Source: Aurelia coerulea (Eukaryota > Cnidaria > Scyphozoa > Semaeostomeae > Ulmaridae). Taken from it: 64,000 bases of DNA. Location of the stretch: positions 18,956,501 through 19,020,500 of the forward strand of contig CM076959.1 in the NCBI GenBank assembly GCA_039566865.1, read 5' to 3'. A program made the translations under genes and the position numbers. Below, piece after piece: positions 32,885 to 45,600 of this stretch. How positions within the stretch are numbered: the first letter of the stretch is position 1; every line of letters begins with the position of its first letter. The notes below the pieces were generated by a model that saw only the letters and a program-made list of their open reading frames with translations, did not search any database and had not been told where the DNA came from.

Positions 32885-33080
32885 AAAAATCCGTTTGAAA
32901 GGTCGCGGCTCCCTGGATAACAAGAAGATGATATCGCCAAATATATGGTATAATGGTAGACATGTTCAAATCAATTTAAAACTTTACCTGACTGAAATCG
33001 GCCATTTCATTCTGAAATTATGAAGGATTTTCTCGAGAATGTCTCTTCAAGAAGCCTTCAAAACGTGCCCAAAATCACGA
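32885..33080. repeat. Single-ended copy of the CCGTTTGAAAGG repeat
   Basis: Matches 27645-27830 and 56055-56255 through GTTTGAAAGGTCGCGGCTCC, CATTCTGAAATTATGAAGGA and CCTTCAAAACGTGCCCAAAA. The other TIR is missing. Confidence 0.6.
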
Positions 33081-33259
33081 ACAAATTTCCCAACGCTTCT
33101 GCCTTACACGGGCCTTACAGCAATAACTTCTGCACACTTTAGCACGTGCTATCCACTTGGGATGATGAACAAGTCCTCAACTTTTTTATGGTTAACCTAT
33201 TCAGGAGGATTTCATTCTCCCAAGAGCACAGAATACATGAACACATGTGAGTTTCATTA

Positions 33260-33265
33260 TTTATT
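33260..33265 (-). terminator. Possible polyadenylation signal for the His-rich exon
   Basis: AATAAA on minus, about 285 nt beyond the stop at 33551. It would terminate the polyproline/His transcript before the PA14 exons. A six-base match in AT-rich DNA is weak evidence. Confidence 0.3.
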
Positions 33266-33550
33266 AGGAAGGACAACCAAGTAAAATTTGCTCATCGTTT
33301 TCATTTGTTTTGCAGGTGTTTGGAAAGGGTTTTTATCAGAAAATCTCCCATATCCACAGGAAGGAATGGCCGATTAAAGCCGGGTAAATTACTGAGCCTA
33401 ATTGAACATGCCCTAGGAGTTGCAAGCGACTGATTATCTTGTTACAAAACATGCCCTTGGAGTTGCTGCCATCAAAACTTTGATAACGAGAAAGGAATAA
33501 TTGTTTAATCACTTACCTTTATGATTTGAATGATTGTAATTAGTGATCGA

Positions 33551-33666
33551 TCAATGATGGCGATGATGATGATGACGTTTGTGGTGATGATGGTGGTGGT
33601 GATGATGATGATGGTTGCGTTTCTTCTTGTCAGTTGTCCTCTTGTAATTCTTCACACTCTCGTAAT
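33551..33666 (-). CDS. His-rich terminal exon with stop
   Basis: Phase-1 entry after CATTTCCAG. Encodes (D)YESVKNYKRTTDKKKRN, then 11 His, KR, 4 His, R, 2 His and TGA (33553-33551). His codons mix CAT and CAC, so this is not a pure trinucleotide expansion. It could bind metal ions (Zn, Cu, Ni); inference. It may be an alternative last exon. Confidence 0.75.
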
Positions 33667-36600
33667 CTGGAAATGAAGGAGGTGAGTAAAAGGTAAGTAA
33701 AAATCGAAGGTAAGTAACAATTACATAAACATTGTGTGATTTTAGAAAATGATTGCATCTCGAAAAAATTATATCAAATTGGTAAAATGTCACGAAACAG
33801 TGATGTGAAGGGATTGTACCGCTCTTTTCTCTAGACAGCTGGAAAGGATGTTTTGAAATAAACAATGTACATGTATTTTTTTGTAAGAAACTGCTTATAA
33901 GAAACGGTAGGCTCAACTTTTCGAAATCAAGAAACAACCCTACCTGAATTTAAAAAGCTAAGAAACTTTTTTAATTTGCCGTTTTAATTTCCCCAGCGCA
34001 CTCAAAAATGTGTTGACACTGTTGTACAGTTATAGCAACTGTTTGGACATTAGTTTGAGTGCGAATTATGTTATCTACTTGTTTTGAGATCTTACTAAGT
34101 AATTTAGGAGTCCTCTTGACGAAGCTAAAATTAACTCTACACTTCCAGCATTAAACATATAAGAAACATGTGAGAAACTTTTGGTAGCAAAATGGCCTAA
34201 AAATTTAAGAAACTGCCTACCAGCCCCGAACCTTAGTTTCTTATAAAAAATACGTGTATGTACTTATCTATAAAGGAACAAAAAATGGAAAGAAGTTTAG
34301 AACTCTCTTACTTTCATACCAAAATACCTAAAACTGTATTGATGCTTTTACGCCAAGCTTTTACAAAATATTTACGGACAACAGAAGAGAAGGTTCTTGA
34401 TTAGGGGGTTTCAACATATAACGTATCAATTAGCTGATGCCCCTTTGGGATTGCTTTGCTCTTTATTTTCAGTGCCTTGAAGATATGCCTAATAAAGTGA
34501 ATCGTGACTCGTTTCCTTTCTAAATTTCATTTAAAAATATTGTGCATGGAAATTCAAAACTAATTCATATACAGATTTCTGCAAAAAAATTACAAGTGGT
34601 TCGTAACATTAGCCAGTAAGTCATATAACGATACTTTATAACAAGAATAAAGTGTTGAAATGAGCTAGAATGTTAATGGCCGCAAGATCTATTTTCAGGG
34701 CCACTCGCGTGGGGGGGGGGGGGTACCTTCCATAGGCAGATGACGGGGGTGTGCCATGTTGACTTGTAAAATCACACCCTAAAATTTATGAATTTTCCAA
34801 AAACCTTAACCCAAAATTTACGGGCCACTCAAAATATATACCCTAAAATTGTGACAAAATTCAAAATCTAACCAAGTATCTAATTTTAACCAAGATCAAA
34901 ATTATTACCCTGAAGATTATCCTTCTAAAATGTCACCTCAAAATGTATGTCTATTTGTGATCTTACCAGAGATGACAACCAAAATTATATTTTGTGCTTG
35001 AAAAAGAGGCACCCCAAAAATGGCACATCCCGTACGGCTCTATATGGTAGTTACCCCCCCCCCCTTCCGGGGGGGGGGCTAATAGACATTGAAGAAGGTG
35101 AGGATTTCAGTATTCTTTAGATGTTACGAAAGAGGTATTAGTAAAAGTTAAAAAGGAAAGCGTTAGTAAAGAGTATTATCACTTACGTTAAAGTTAGTCT
35201 GTTAGTAATTTCAGTCTATTGTTATCTTGCTTAAAAACCAGTCGTCAGTTGTTCATGCATAGTCATGTTCATGTCATCAGGTTATTCGTCATTGATCAAT
35301 TGTCATCCGTTAAAACGTCAGTGGTAATCTGTCATCATTACGTTAGCTTCGCTAGTGGTGAATCATTTTGTCATAATGTCATTCTCTCGTCAGTGTCCGT
35401 CAGTGTAAGACAAAGTATCTTTCAAATCTTCATTTGATTTGGAGCAAGTGAAAAGAAAAGGCACGCGCAACGCAAGTCACACATATCATTTATTCGTTGT
35501 CCCGTTTTTCCGTGGTGTTCATCGCATGAATTTGTCGCAATTTGATTGGTTCTTGATCGGTTCGCAAAAGCCGTATTCTCAAAGCCGTACGGGACAGGCG
35601 TTGCCTTGAAAATCAACAACAAGGGAGGATCTTGTTGTGTAGGCTTTAAAAGGCTGCAAGAATTGTCAGTCAGCAAGAATTCTTAGCTTACTCCTCGAAG
35701 ACTTCTTTACTGTAAACTTTGAAGAGGAACTTGCAATCACACACGAAGAAATGCAAATGTAGTTAACGTCGAAACGACCAACGACAGTGATGCACAGAAT
35801 AAAAAACACGATAGAAGAGTACAATAATGTAACCAATGTTCTCAATAAGGTCCTGCCATATAATAAAGTCTTAATCAAACAAATACTCGATCCATGCTGG
35901 AAAATATTTGGACCTTAGTTCCTTGTACGGACCTTACTGCGTTCGGTTCGTACGTCACACTGCGGTCCAACTATTTTCCAGCATTGACCTCGTAATCGTT
36001 TAATAACCACATATTATTGACAGAAATGCAATGCAAGTTTAGTCCGTTATAAATTAGTTCAATTTCAATTTTTTTCAGTCAAGATTTGAAATCAGTAGCT
36101 TGCAGTTAAATGAAACAGAAAATGCTTACCTGAATCATAACTTCCTTCTTTCTTTTGTCGTTTGCTTGGTTTCTCTAAAGATGACTTCCTTTTCAAATGT
36201 TTGTGCAAAATTTCGAATCCATTTCGAGCATGTCGCGCCATATTTTGTTGGTCTCGTTTCAAGACGGTCTCCCTGGAAACGGAGTCATCATCATCATCAT
36301 GTATTCTTGAGTCGATTTCTGAAGCGTATTTTGGCTTCTTTCTGCGCATGTGCTTCCTCCTGTAAGGAAATTAAAGAGACTTTATAAACAGAAGAAATTA
36401 GCGATTAAAAGCAGAACAGAAAAGGCGATTCAACAGCGATAGACAATCTCTATGTGAAAGGTGTATCGAAACTCTAATGTTGATGCTAAATCCGAATCTA
36501 AGCTCTGAAATTTCGATTGCAGGCCTCATCAAAAATATTCTGTGCCTGGGAGCAAATGGTTTAGAAGAATGTGCCTGTTATCAAATAGAGTATAATAAAA

Positions 36601-39600
36601 ATGCTAGCAACTAACGTGTAATGATGTATTGTGCCTGCGTGCGCTCATGAACACTAATGAGGCCTGCTTTTGAATAAAGAATGTTAGCCCACTCTCAGTT
36701 ATCACTTTGCAGAAACAAAATGCAACAACTATCCTATTTGGCAAACAGTTAACGACGAAAACCTAGGATACGTAAGGAGTGCAAAGTTCAAACTGCCTTT
36801 TAAAGCTTGAGTTTATCGAATCTTGCGAGCTAATTGCCGCCGCAAGTTCTTGTGACAACAGCCTAAATAGGGCCCAGTTTTCAGAGTAATATAATGAGTT
36901 TCAGTTTACGTTGTCCAGAGCGACAGCATTCAAGTCAAAGAGTACACAATAAAGCGATAATTCTGCAGCAAAGTTTAATTGAAATTTTTCTGACACGAGG
37001 CCACTTAATTGGAGTAGAAGAAAAAATTGGAAAATTTTGTAACTTCTTGTTTATGAAGACAGTATTTGATCAGCTGAACGAACGAGTAAAAAATCGATCA
37101 ATATTAAATTACTTTCTCGTTTTTAATAACTCTTTCGCATTTCTTCTGAGAAAGAAGGTCATCTCAATTCAGAATAGAGCAAACAAAACATTGACAAGGA
37201 ATGAAAAAGACCAGTTAATCTGAATAATCTAATAACGCTAATGATACTAAGCTCAATTTCGAATTCATTGTTTGACGCTTGATTACAGGTTGATGGTAAC
37301 GCCTATAAGACTGTGCTGCCCTCGCTTAGGCAACTATCATTCAAATCAAACCTTGACTCTCACAGCAACACGACTGTGAGATCGAAAACATCTTAACAAT
37401 CCAGACAAACACATGCATAAGTGAGATCCTAGCTACCTTCTAGGTAGTATTCGTGACTTTCTTGGAAATTATCTGGATAAGTTTGGGTAACAAAGTTAAT
37501 TGCTTATTTTCATTGAGGAAGATGAGAAGGCAGACAAATGAGGAAAAGAATTGTATTGTCTAGGTGCAACAACAACAAAATGCGAAGAAATGTCCTGGTC
37601 TAAAGTTCATTGGGATCTCCTGAAACGTGAGTAATCTTTTCCAATTGAAATTGATTAATATCAAAGAAAGTATTCAAGTGATATCCTCTTCAGGAAAAGT
37701 AATATTGCATTTTTCTTTTCTCGAATTCAGAAGTAAGGGGATATCTTATGGTAAGCTATTTTTCATGAAGACAAAGCGACTGGAACTCATTGCCTGACTC
37801 AGTGGTTCTAAACGAGGTGAAGATGAAGGTGAAGTTGCGGTTTTTTAGCGACAAGCGCTGGGATCGCAGAGGTAGAATAGGCCTAATCGAGTCCGCGACC
37901 CCTTGTCATGACGCTGAAGTGATGGGGTTCTACCTGGGATCGAGCCCGGTCCACCTGACTGTTCTGGCTGCAATATCAGAGGATTACAACACTGCGCCAC
38001 AACACCTTATTTCAAAACGAGAGAAAATAGATATTTCAAAGCCACATTGGCAAACTTTCTGAAAGTAGTTTGAAGCCTGATTTCCATTGGGCGGAATTCT
38101 TCATGTGAAATAACCGTTCTCTAGGTAAATTTCATGTGAATCCACAGCAATGCCTACTTGCAGAATGTTTGTAACTCCTCCAGCATATCCTAGTATATTC
38201 TAAAGCTGCAAATCTAACTTCGTGGAAATATAAACTTTTTGCAAGTAGTCAAAAATCATATTTCCGCAAATTTTTGTGTGTAAAATTTTGCTCATGTTCA
38301 AGGTCGAGAAAGCTCGCTTGGCATGGATAGATTCATTAAGTGGAAATAAGAAATCCACAACAAACAATATCCTTAGCGTATATGCTCGTTAGTGAGTGGT
38401 AGTTAAGTAATATACAGCTATATACATGCAACGAGCAAAATTCTAGTTAATCACTTTCATGAAAGATAATCAGGGGAGCAGATAAGGAAAATTATTATGA
38501 TGTCTTGCCATGGCATAGCTTGCCATGCATTGAAAAGAGAAAGAAAATATTCAGTATCACGGTAGTGAATCTTTGGATTTGCTCAAAGTTTCGCACTTGA
38601 TCAATAGAATGCGTAGTTCACAAGCCTTGGTCTCCTTTCCCTTCCTCGTTCGTCTTCTTCTTCTCCTCCTCCATTTCTCCGTTGTTTATTGACCAAGAGC
38701 GAGACTTGGAGCAAGCCATGCAATCTTCTCAACTGTGAGTAATCTTCCCCAACCTTAGATTTGAAACGAGGGAACCAACATTTTTATCTTCCTTTAGATA
38801 TTCCACAAAATATCAAATAATTTGAGAATGATCTCTAATTCTACATAGATGGCAATTGTCTGCGCTGTGTTGACCGAGAATGAGACCCTTTAAGGAAGCA
38901 GCTGCCCATGTTGTTCTTATTAGGTAACAGAGTAGACGAGATAAATAAAGCTAAGAAGACATGCAATCATTTGAAGAAATGTCTTCCTTTCTGTCCGCAG
39001 AAAATGAAACTCTTTGTTGACATGCTTTGCAAAAGGCATTTCAGCGAATTGGAATCGTTTTAGCACCTAATTTATGTGGCAGACTGTGCCTCAGAGCTCA
39101 GACTGTTACAGGATGTTAAATGATGATATTGCATCATTACCTTTCAGAACAATGGTCAGGGCCAAGTGTAATGTATTTTTCATATCTTTCATTTCCTCCT
39201 CCTGAGATATGTCCTTCTCCTTCACGTTGTTCATCATCCAGTAAACTGGAGTGAGATTGTCTTCCTCCTCCGCCTCCTCCTCCTGCGTATGCGTTGCAAC
39301 ATCCACCTATAACAAGGAAACAGGGAAATAAAGAAACGTACAAGGGCATGGCCGTCCAGATCTTATAACGAAGATATTGAAATATTATCAGTTCATATAT
39401 ATTTTAGGGTTGGGCAGGGTTGGACAGGGTTAGACAGGGTTGGGCAAGCTTCGGAAGATATAATAACATACAAAGAGACACAAAAATACCAGTCTGTCTC
39501 AAAAGAAAGATAATGGACAATATCATCACCCCAGCGATGACATACGGCGCAGAAACGTGGTCACTAACTAACAGGCTTGCATCAAAACTGCAAGTCGCTC

Positions 39601-42600
39601 AAAGAAGCATGGAAAGAGCAATGCTGAATATCACGAAAAGAGATTGGAAGAGAAACGAATGTGTACGGGAGCAAACAAGAATAGTAGACATCATAGCCAA
39701 GGAGAAATCACTGAAGTGGGAGTGGGCAGGGCACATAGGAAGGATGGCAGATAACCGATGGGCAAAGAAATCCACAGAATGGACACCGTATGGAAGGAAG
39801 CGCAGCAGAGGAAGACCAAAAAAAGAGATGGAGAGATGAAATCACAGAAACAGCAGGGTCAATTTGATGAGAAGAACAGGGAACAGAGTATGCTGGAAAA
39901 CGTTGGGGAGGTCGTCGGCCTGCAGTGGCCTGAATGACTGACAATGATTATGATGATGATGATATATTTTAAATTCACTAAATACAACTCATAATTCACT
40001 ATACCAACAAATAATTAAACTTTAAGGAAATAAGACAGTATTACAGAAAATTAATACACTGATACAGAAAAATTAATAAAATATACAAATACAGAAAAAC
40101 GAAGGAATTACTTGAAGGAGGAGACCTCTCTATAGGTAAACTAATCGAGGAGAGAACGGGAAGTTTTCATATGCTGTTGTTACAGTAGCATGATCACTAC
40201 TAAACACTTTCCATGATGGCTAACGCTCCAATAAGATTAACCTTGCTTCATTACGACCTCTCTCCTAAACATACCATAAGATTAACCTTATTTCATTACG
40301 ACCTCTCTCGACCGCTCATCAAGAACTTCGTTGGAGTAGAATTTCTTACCTTGCATGAGTTTGCCCATCATTTTAGCAGCAACTTGTTGTTCCCCTGAGC
40401 TAAGTGAGCAACCATCATCTTGTAATAGCGATGACAAAACTTTCATTGTGTTTGCTGTACTTTCAGCTTGTGTGCTCAACAACTGACTCAACATTTTTGC
40501 ACATTTTGGACTTTGTTGTGGGCTATCTTCTTCTTTATTCTCATCTTTCGCTTCAGCAGCTCCACTTAATTTCAACGCTGCAACGAAGATATAGATGAAT
40601 TTATAAAGCAAGCAATTGTAAGTCAAGGAAAACTACTGGCATCATACGTTTGAAGAACTATTTTTGTCTGATATAAATCACGAAAACCTTGTCACAAAAA
40701 ATTCTGCTTATTAGGTTCCCAAAGATTTCCTTTCGCAACACGCACTCGATACATGTTCTAGTTAATTGTAATATTTTTGCTACGACACCGTTTGACCCCG
40801 TCTTTTAGATTTTTAACTGTAGTTACTTGAGTAGCAGTTTTTATCCTCAAATATAGTACTTGTAGTAATTTGCGAAATTCGCGAAAATTTTCCATTCGTT
40901 TTCGATAACATGAAACAGACATAATGCTGAGATGAACATCAACAAATAATTTCAAGAATCGGAGTTGTGTGAGCATAGAAATTGAATCTTGAAGTTAGCC
41001 TAAATCGAGTGTTCATTGTCTTTTCGAATTCAAATTTGTAAACTTATGATTTCTTGAAACTTTAAAACTTTGTATCTTGGTTCTCATAGGTCTGAATTTA
41101 ATAATTCTTCTTTTATTTTGACTGCCAATCCTTGCTCTTTCAAACGAGCTGCAGGGTGATTGATTTTGAGAACTTTCATTTTTCGGCATTTATTACACTT
41201 GCTGGATCACTGTGTAACGGCTGATCGGAAGCCGGGCCAACATGGATCCCTCTAACTATAGAGAAAGAATTGGTCCTATATGTTTCTACAATTACCAAAT
41301 AGCAACGTCTGGTTGGATGGACATGGTTGCCCAGCAAAACCAACTACCCAATTGATACGTTTCGCAATTAAGAAATCCCACTCCAGGTTGGACGGACACT
41401 CGATCAACCATTCCGCAAACAGCCTTACTATATACAACCTACTTACTCTTCAATGCTTCCAAGCAGCTCAGTGGTATGCTGGGATCAGGATTACCTCCTC
41501 CGTGAGCCTTTCCACAATTCGCTCCTGCAGCAGCATCGTCACCTATGAAATATTCAGAGTAAAAGTTTCAATTCACAGATAAAGTTTTCATTTATCATAA
41601 TTTGACTGAACCCAATACAGTAGGTTTTCTGATTAAATTCAACCTGGTTTTTTAGGTAATTCTGGTACTGTGTCATTGTGAATGTGGTATCAACGACCAA
41701 GTTTATGTCAGTAAGAGATGATATAATGAGTATAAAACATAGTCGATACACATATTACATATTTACACATATTAGTACGAGAAGTACAAGAAATGGTTAG
41801 TAGATTAAATAGCAAATGGTTAGTTAGTAGGTTACCTCCTGAACAATCAACTGGTATTAATTTGTATTTTGGTTTCATTTTCGGAGCTGCTGAGGCACCA
41901 TCATCCCCACATCCACCATCGGCTAAAAAATTTGTCATTGGTTAAGTAAGAGAAGGGGTTGTCAAGGGTTCATCATCATTCGCCTTCTCCGCCTTCGGCA
42001 GATTGTGCATCAAGGGTTAACAAAGGGTTAAAATATGATTGAAAACATTTTCAAGTAAAGACAAGCAATAAAAGTATTTACAGTGATGGAAATTAAAGCA
42101 TCAATTACCAATTCTAATGTTACAATATTGATCTACGCTACGGTATCAAATTGATCAAATTTATTCTTTCACACACATCCAACGCTATTAATCTATTTGC
42201 TAAGTTCAACTTGGTTGGCCTTTATTGTCGCCGGGACGACTGCACTTTAGCAGACCAGCCTTAGGTAATATCTCTCGGGAATGTATTTAATTAAATACCC
42301 TACTAACCCTAACCTAACCTTAACTTACCCTAACATACCCTAACTAACCCTAACTTACCCTAAAAACCCCTTTCCCAAAACCTAACCCTGGCTCTAACCC
42401 TTACCCCATGATACATAACGTCCCGATATTGAACGCTGGTAAACTGGAAAGCTAAAATTACGACAGACTAGCGGTTGTCGTAAGTTTCATGGACCACGAA
42501 AATGGTGACAACAAAGGCCAACAAAGAGATGACACGTGCAAGGCATGCTGTTTGAACAGATCCTTTAAGTCTTAACTGCCTTCCCAATGCATCAGGAATG

Positions 42601-45600
42601 TGAGATAACATTCAGTAATAGAAAACTGCTCCCTGAGGTTATCATGTAGTGGTTCAAAAATTATTAACGTAAAGATGACTTACCTGGTGGGCATGGTGGT
42701 GCAGCTGGTGGCGGCGGTGGAGGCGGTGGTGGTGGCGGTGGAGCGGCGGCTGGTGGTGGACATGGTGCACCGCCTATGAAAGATATCAAGTGACCGTTAA
42801 AGAGAGTTAGAAGATGACCAAGAACGTGGTTCATAACAACAAAGGAATTTGGCCTCAAACATCAAAACAATGGATACTCGCAAATAACTAGAAAGTGACA
42901 CATCATTTTGATGATTAAATATTCTGCAAAAGGCAAGTAGTAATTTTTCACACCCCCAGGAATTCTGCATGCATTGAAAGTTCGAGTTTGTGGCATCTTC
43001 CCAAAGTGATAGCAAACATAGTTATAAAAATCATTTAAAGCAAAGTGATACCTTCCTTTCAACGACTCTTGACAAGTTTTAGATATGCTGGTTTATTAAT
43101 TCCTCGTTTTTCAAAATTTCCGACTGGCAAAAACCATAGCCTTGTCCACTAGTTGTAACAGCATCGCAAAAACATTTAGATCCATTTTAAATCATCCAAT
43201 CGCTATGTTCCAATAACTAACATATTGGGACAATTTTAGCTTTGTATGAAAGAGTTCAATCTAGCCTAAATGTTCTACTTACCTCCACCTCCCATCATGC
43301 AAGGAACGCATGGGACTGCACCACCTCCTTGAAGATAAAAAGTGAGTAAATCTATCAAAGGATGCACACCAAACGAGCTTCAGCTTCATATCCCTCAAAA
43401 GTCTAAAGAATCCTGTTTTTTCGCGTTTATTTCAGCAAAATGAATCTTGACAAACATTTAAAGCGTTAAGTTATGCAGCATTTGAAACAAATTGCAGCAA
43501 TTAAATTGGTCATGTTGGTAATTTGTTTGTAATCCAATGGATCAGACATGATGATAAAATATCACAGAGAAACCAGGAAATTATAGTTGCTTTTAATAAA
43601 ACTTGCTTGTCTTTGTCCCCTGTGTGAATAAAAATTATCTTTCTTTGTCTCCTGTGCGCTTGGTTATTTCTTTAGGCAACTAGAACACAGGGGACCAACG
43701 TATAAAATGACAAAGGGCACATTCCTGGTTAACTGCTATAGTAATTTGCATTACTATGCAAAAGTAATGCAAAGTTTGCATTACTTTGCTGTGAAAATAT
43801 GCAAAGTCAAAAGAACTTACCTCCTCCGCATGGCGGTGGTGGTGGTGGTGGCGGCGGTGGTGGAGGGGGCGGTGGTGGAGGAGGTGGCGGCGGTGGTGGT
43901 GGTGGAGCCGGTGGCGCAGCAGCTGCTTTACCGCCACCACAGCTTGGATCATCTGAAATGAAAATGAATGAAGAATACTTTCATTTATATATCATCAATT
44001 GATTAAAGTATATTAGCGTTAGGTGATAGAATCCACTACAGCTGTGCTGATATGGCTGAACAAAAGAATGAATGAACGAATGAATGAATGAACGAATGAA
44101 TGAAAGAAAGAATATATAAACGAATGAATCAATTTATCAATATAATAATGAATGAACTAATTATTGAAAATACGAATGAATAAATGAATGAATGAATGAA
44201 TGAATGAATAAAAGTCCGTCTCAAATTATATGTCACCTGAAACCTGAGATTTGCAACGACGCAAAATTCCTTTGCAAAACACTATATTGTTGTTATTCGG
44301 AGCATTTGCAGATGACATCTAATTTGAGACAGACTGCAATATGATATGAATAAAATTTGACAACTAAGTTCAAATTCGCCAAATAAGGAAACACCCTAAA
44401 ACTTAACGAAAGAGAAGTAAAGATCAAGTTCATTTCTTTGCTTGCAAAGAATGGATATATCCACAGATCAGTGTATATTTTTCGTCAAAGTTTAAAAATA
44501 TGAAGGAAAAATATACAGCACAGATGCATAAAAAAAGATTTCATTCACAAATAAGTAGTAATGTAAGATATTCGTAAACAGCAGAAATATAAATTATGAA
44601 AATGCAAAACAAAGATGCAATGCCAGAGATTATCCCTTGTTAAATTTTCATGTTTGATAGGTTCTATTTCAAAGAAAATACGAATGGAAAATTTAAATTA
44701 GCGGTATAACTGGCAGTATTTCCCATTAATACAAATCCCATGCCCAGCATATAATGTATTCCTTATGCCTTGTTGCGCATAAAGTTAAGCATTCCATGAA
44801 AAACACGATTTGAGGTCTAAATGTGGGTATCTGTCGCATTACAACTCCAAGAACGAATTTGGCTGGTTTCTGCTGCCGCATGTGCTTAAGAAGTGAGATA
44901 AGAAAAGTTGAACGTCGGTCTGTTTTTGAAAATTTTAGCCCTTCCTTTCAAGGTAACGAATTAGAAGTCTAGGCAGTCTCCACACACTGACAGACAGACT
45001 GACAGACAGACTGACAGACAGACAGAGAGATTGACTGACTGACTGACGGAGCTACCGTGGTTAAATAACATAAAATGAAATAAATTTTTCATTTTTTCAT
45101 TTAATCCATATTTAAAGTTGGTATTTACAATAGTAACTAAGAACATACTAATTCAAACCAACTATTTATAAAAAAATATACTTTATACAAAAAATTATCG
45201 GCATATTTTGCAGGTGCATTTATCGCCAGCCCAGTCTTTGATCCTCTCTTTAAAAGCAGAACGTGTTGGCTCATTTTTAACACTATCATCTAGGGTGTTC
45301 CAGAGGAAACTCCCTCTAAAGGACAGCGATTCTTGCCCATAGCTCTGTGTCTTTATTTGTGGCAATTTGCAAAGATTTTGTATAAATGACAAATAAATAT
45401 TCTGCTGCTTCTTATTTGTTTCTGGTCATTCTAATGATGTTATCCAACCAAAGGGTCTATTTCAGCAAGGTATTTCACGAATAATACATTGCAGAAGAAG
45501 GGCTGATTGAAAGTGAAAATATCATTCACTGAAATTTTTCCTCTCATGTATGTACGTATTCAGCAAAAATGAGGTACAAGAAACTGCATAAAAAACTGAC

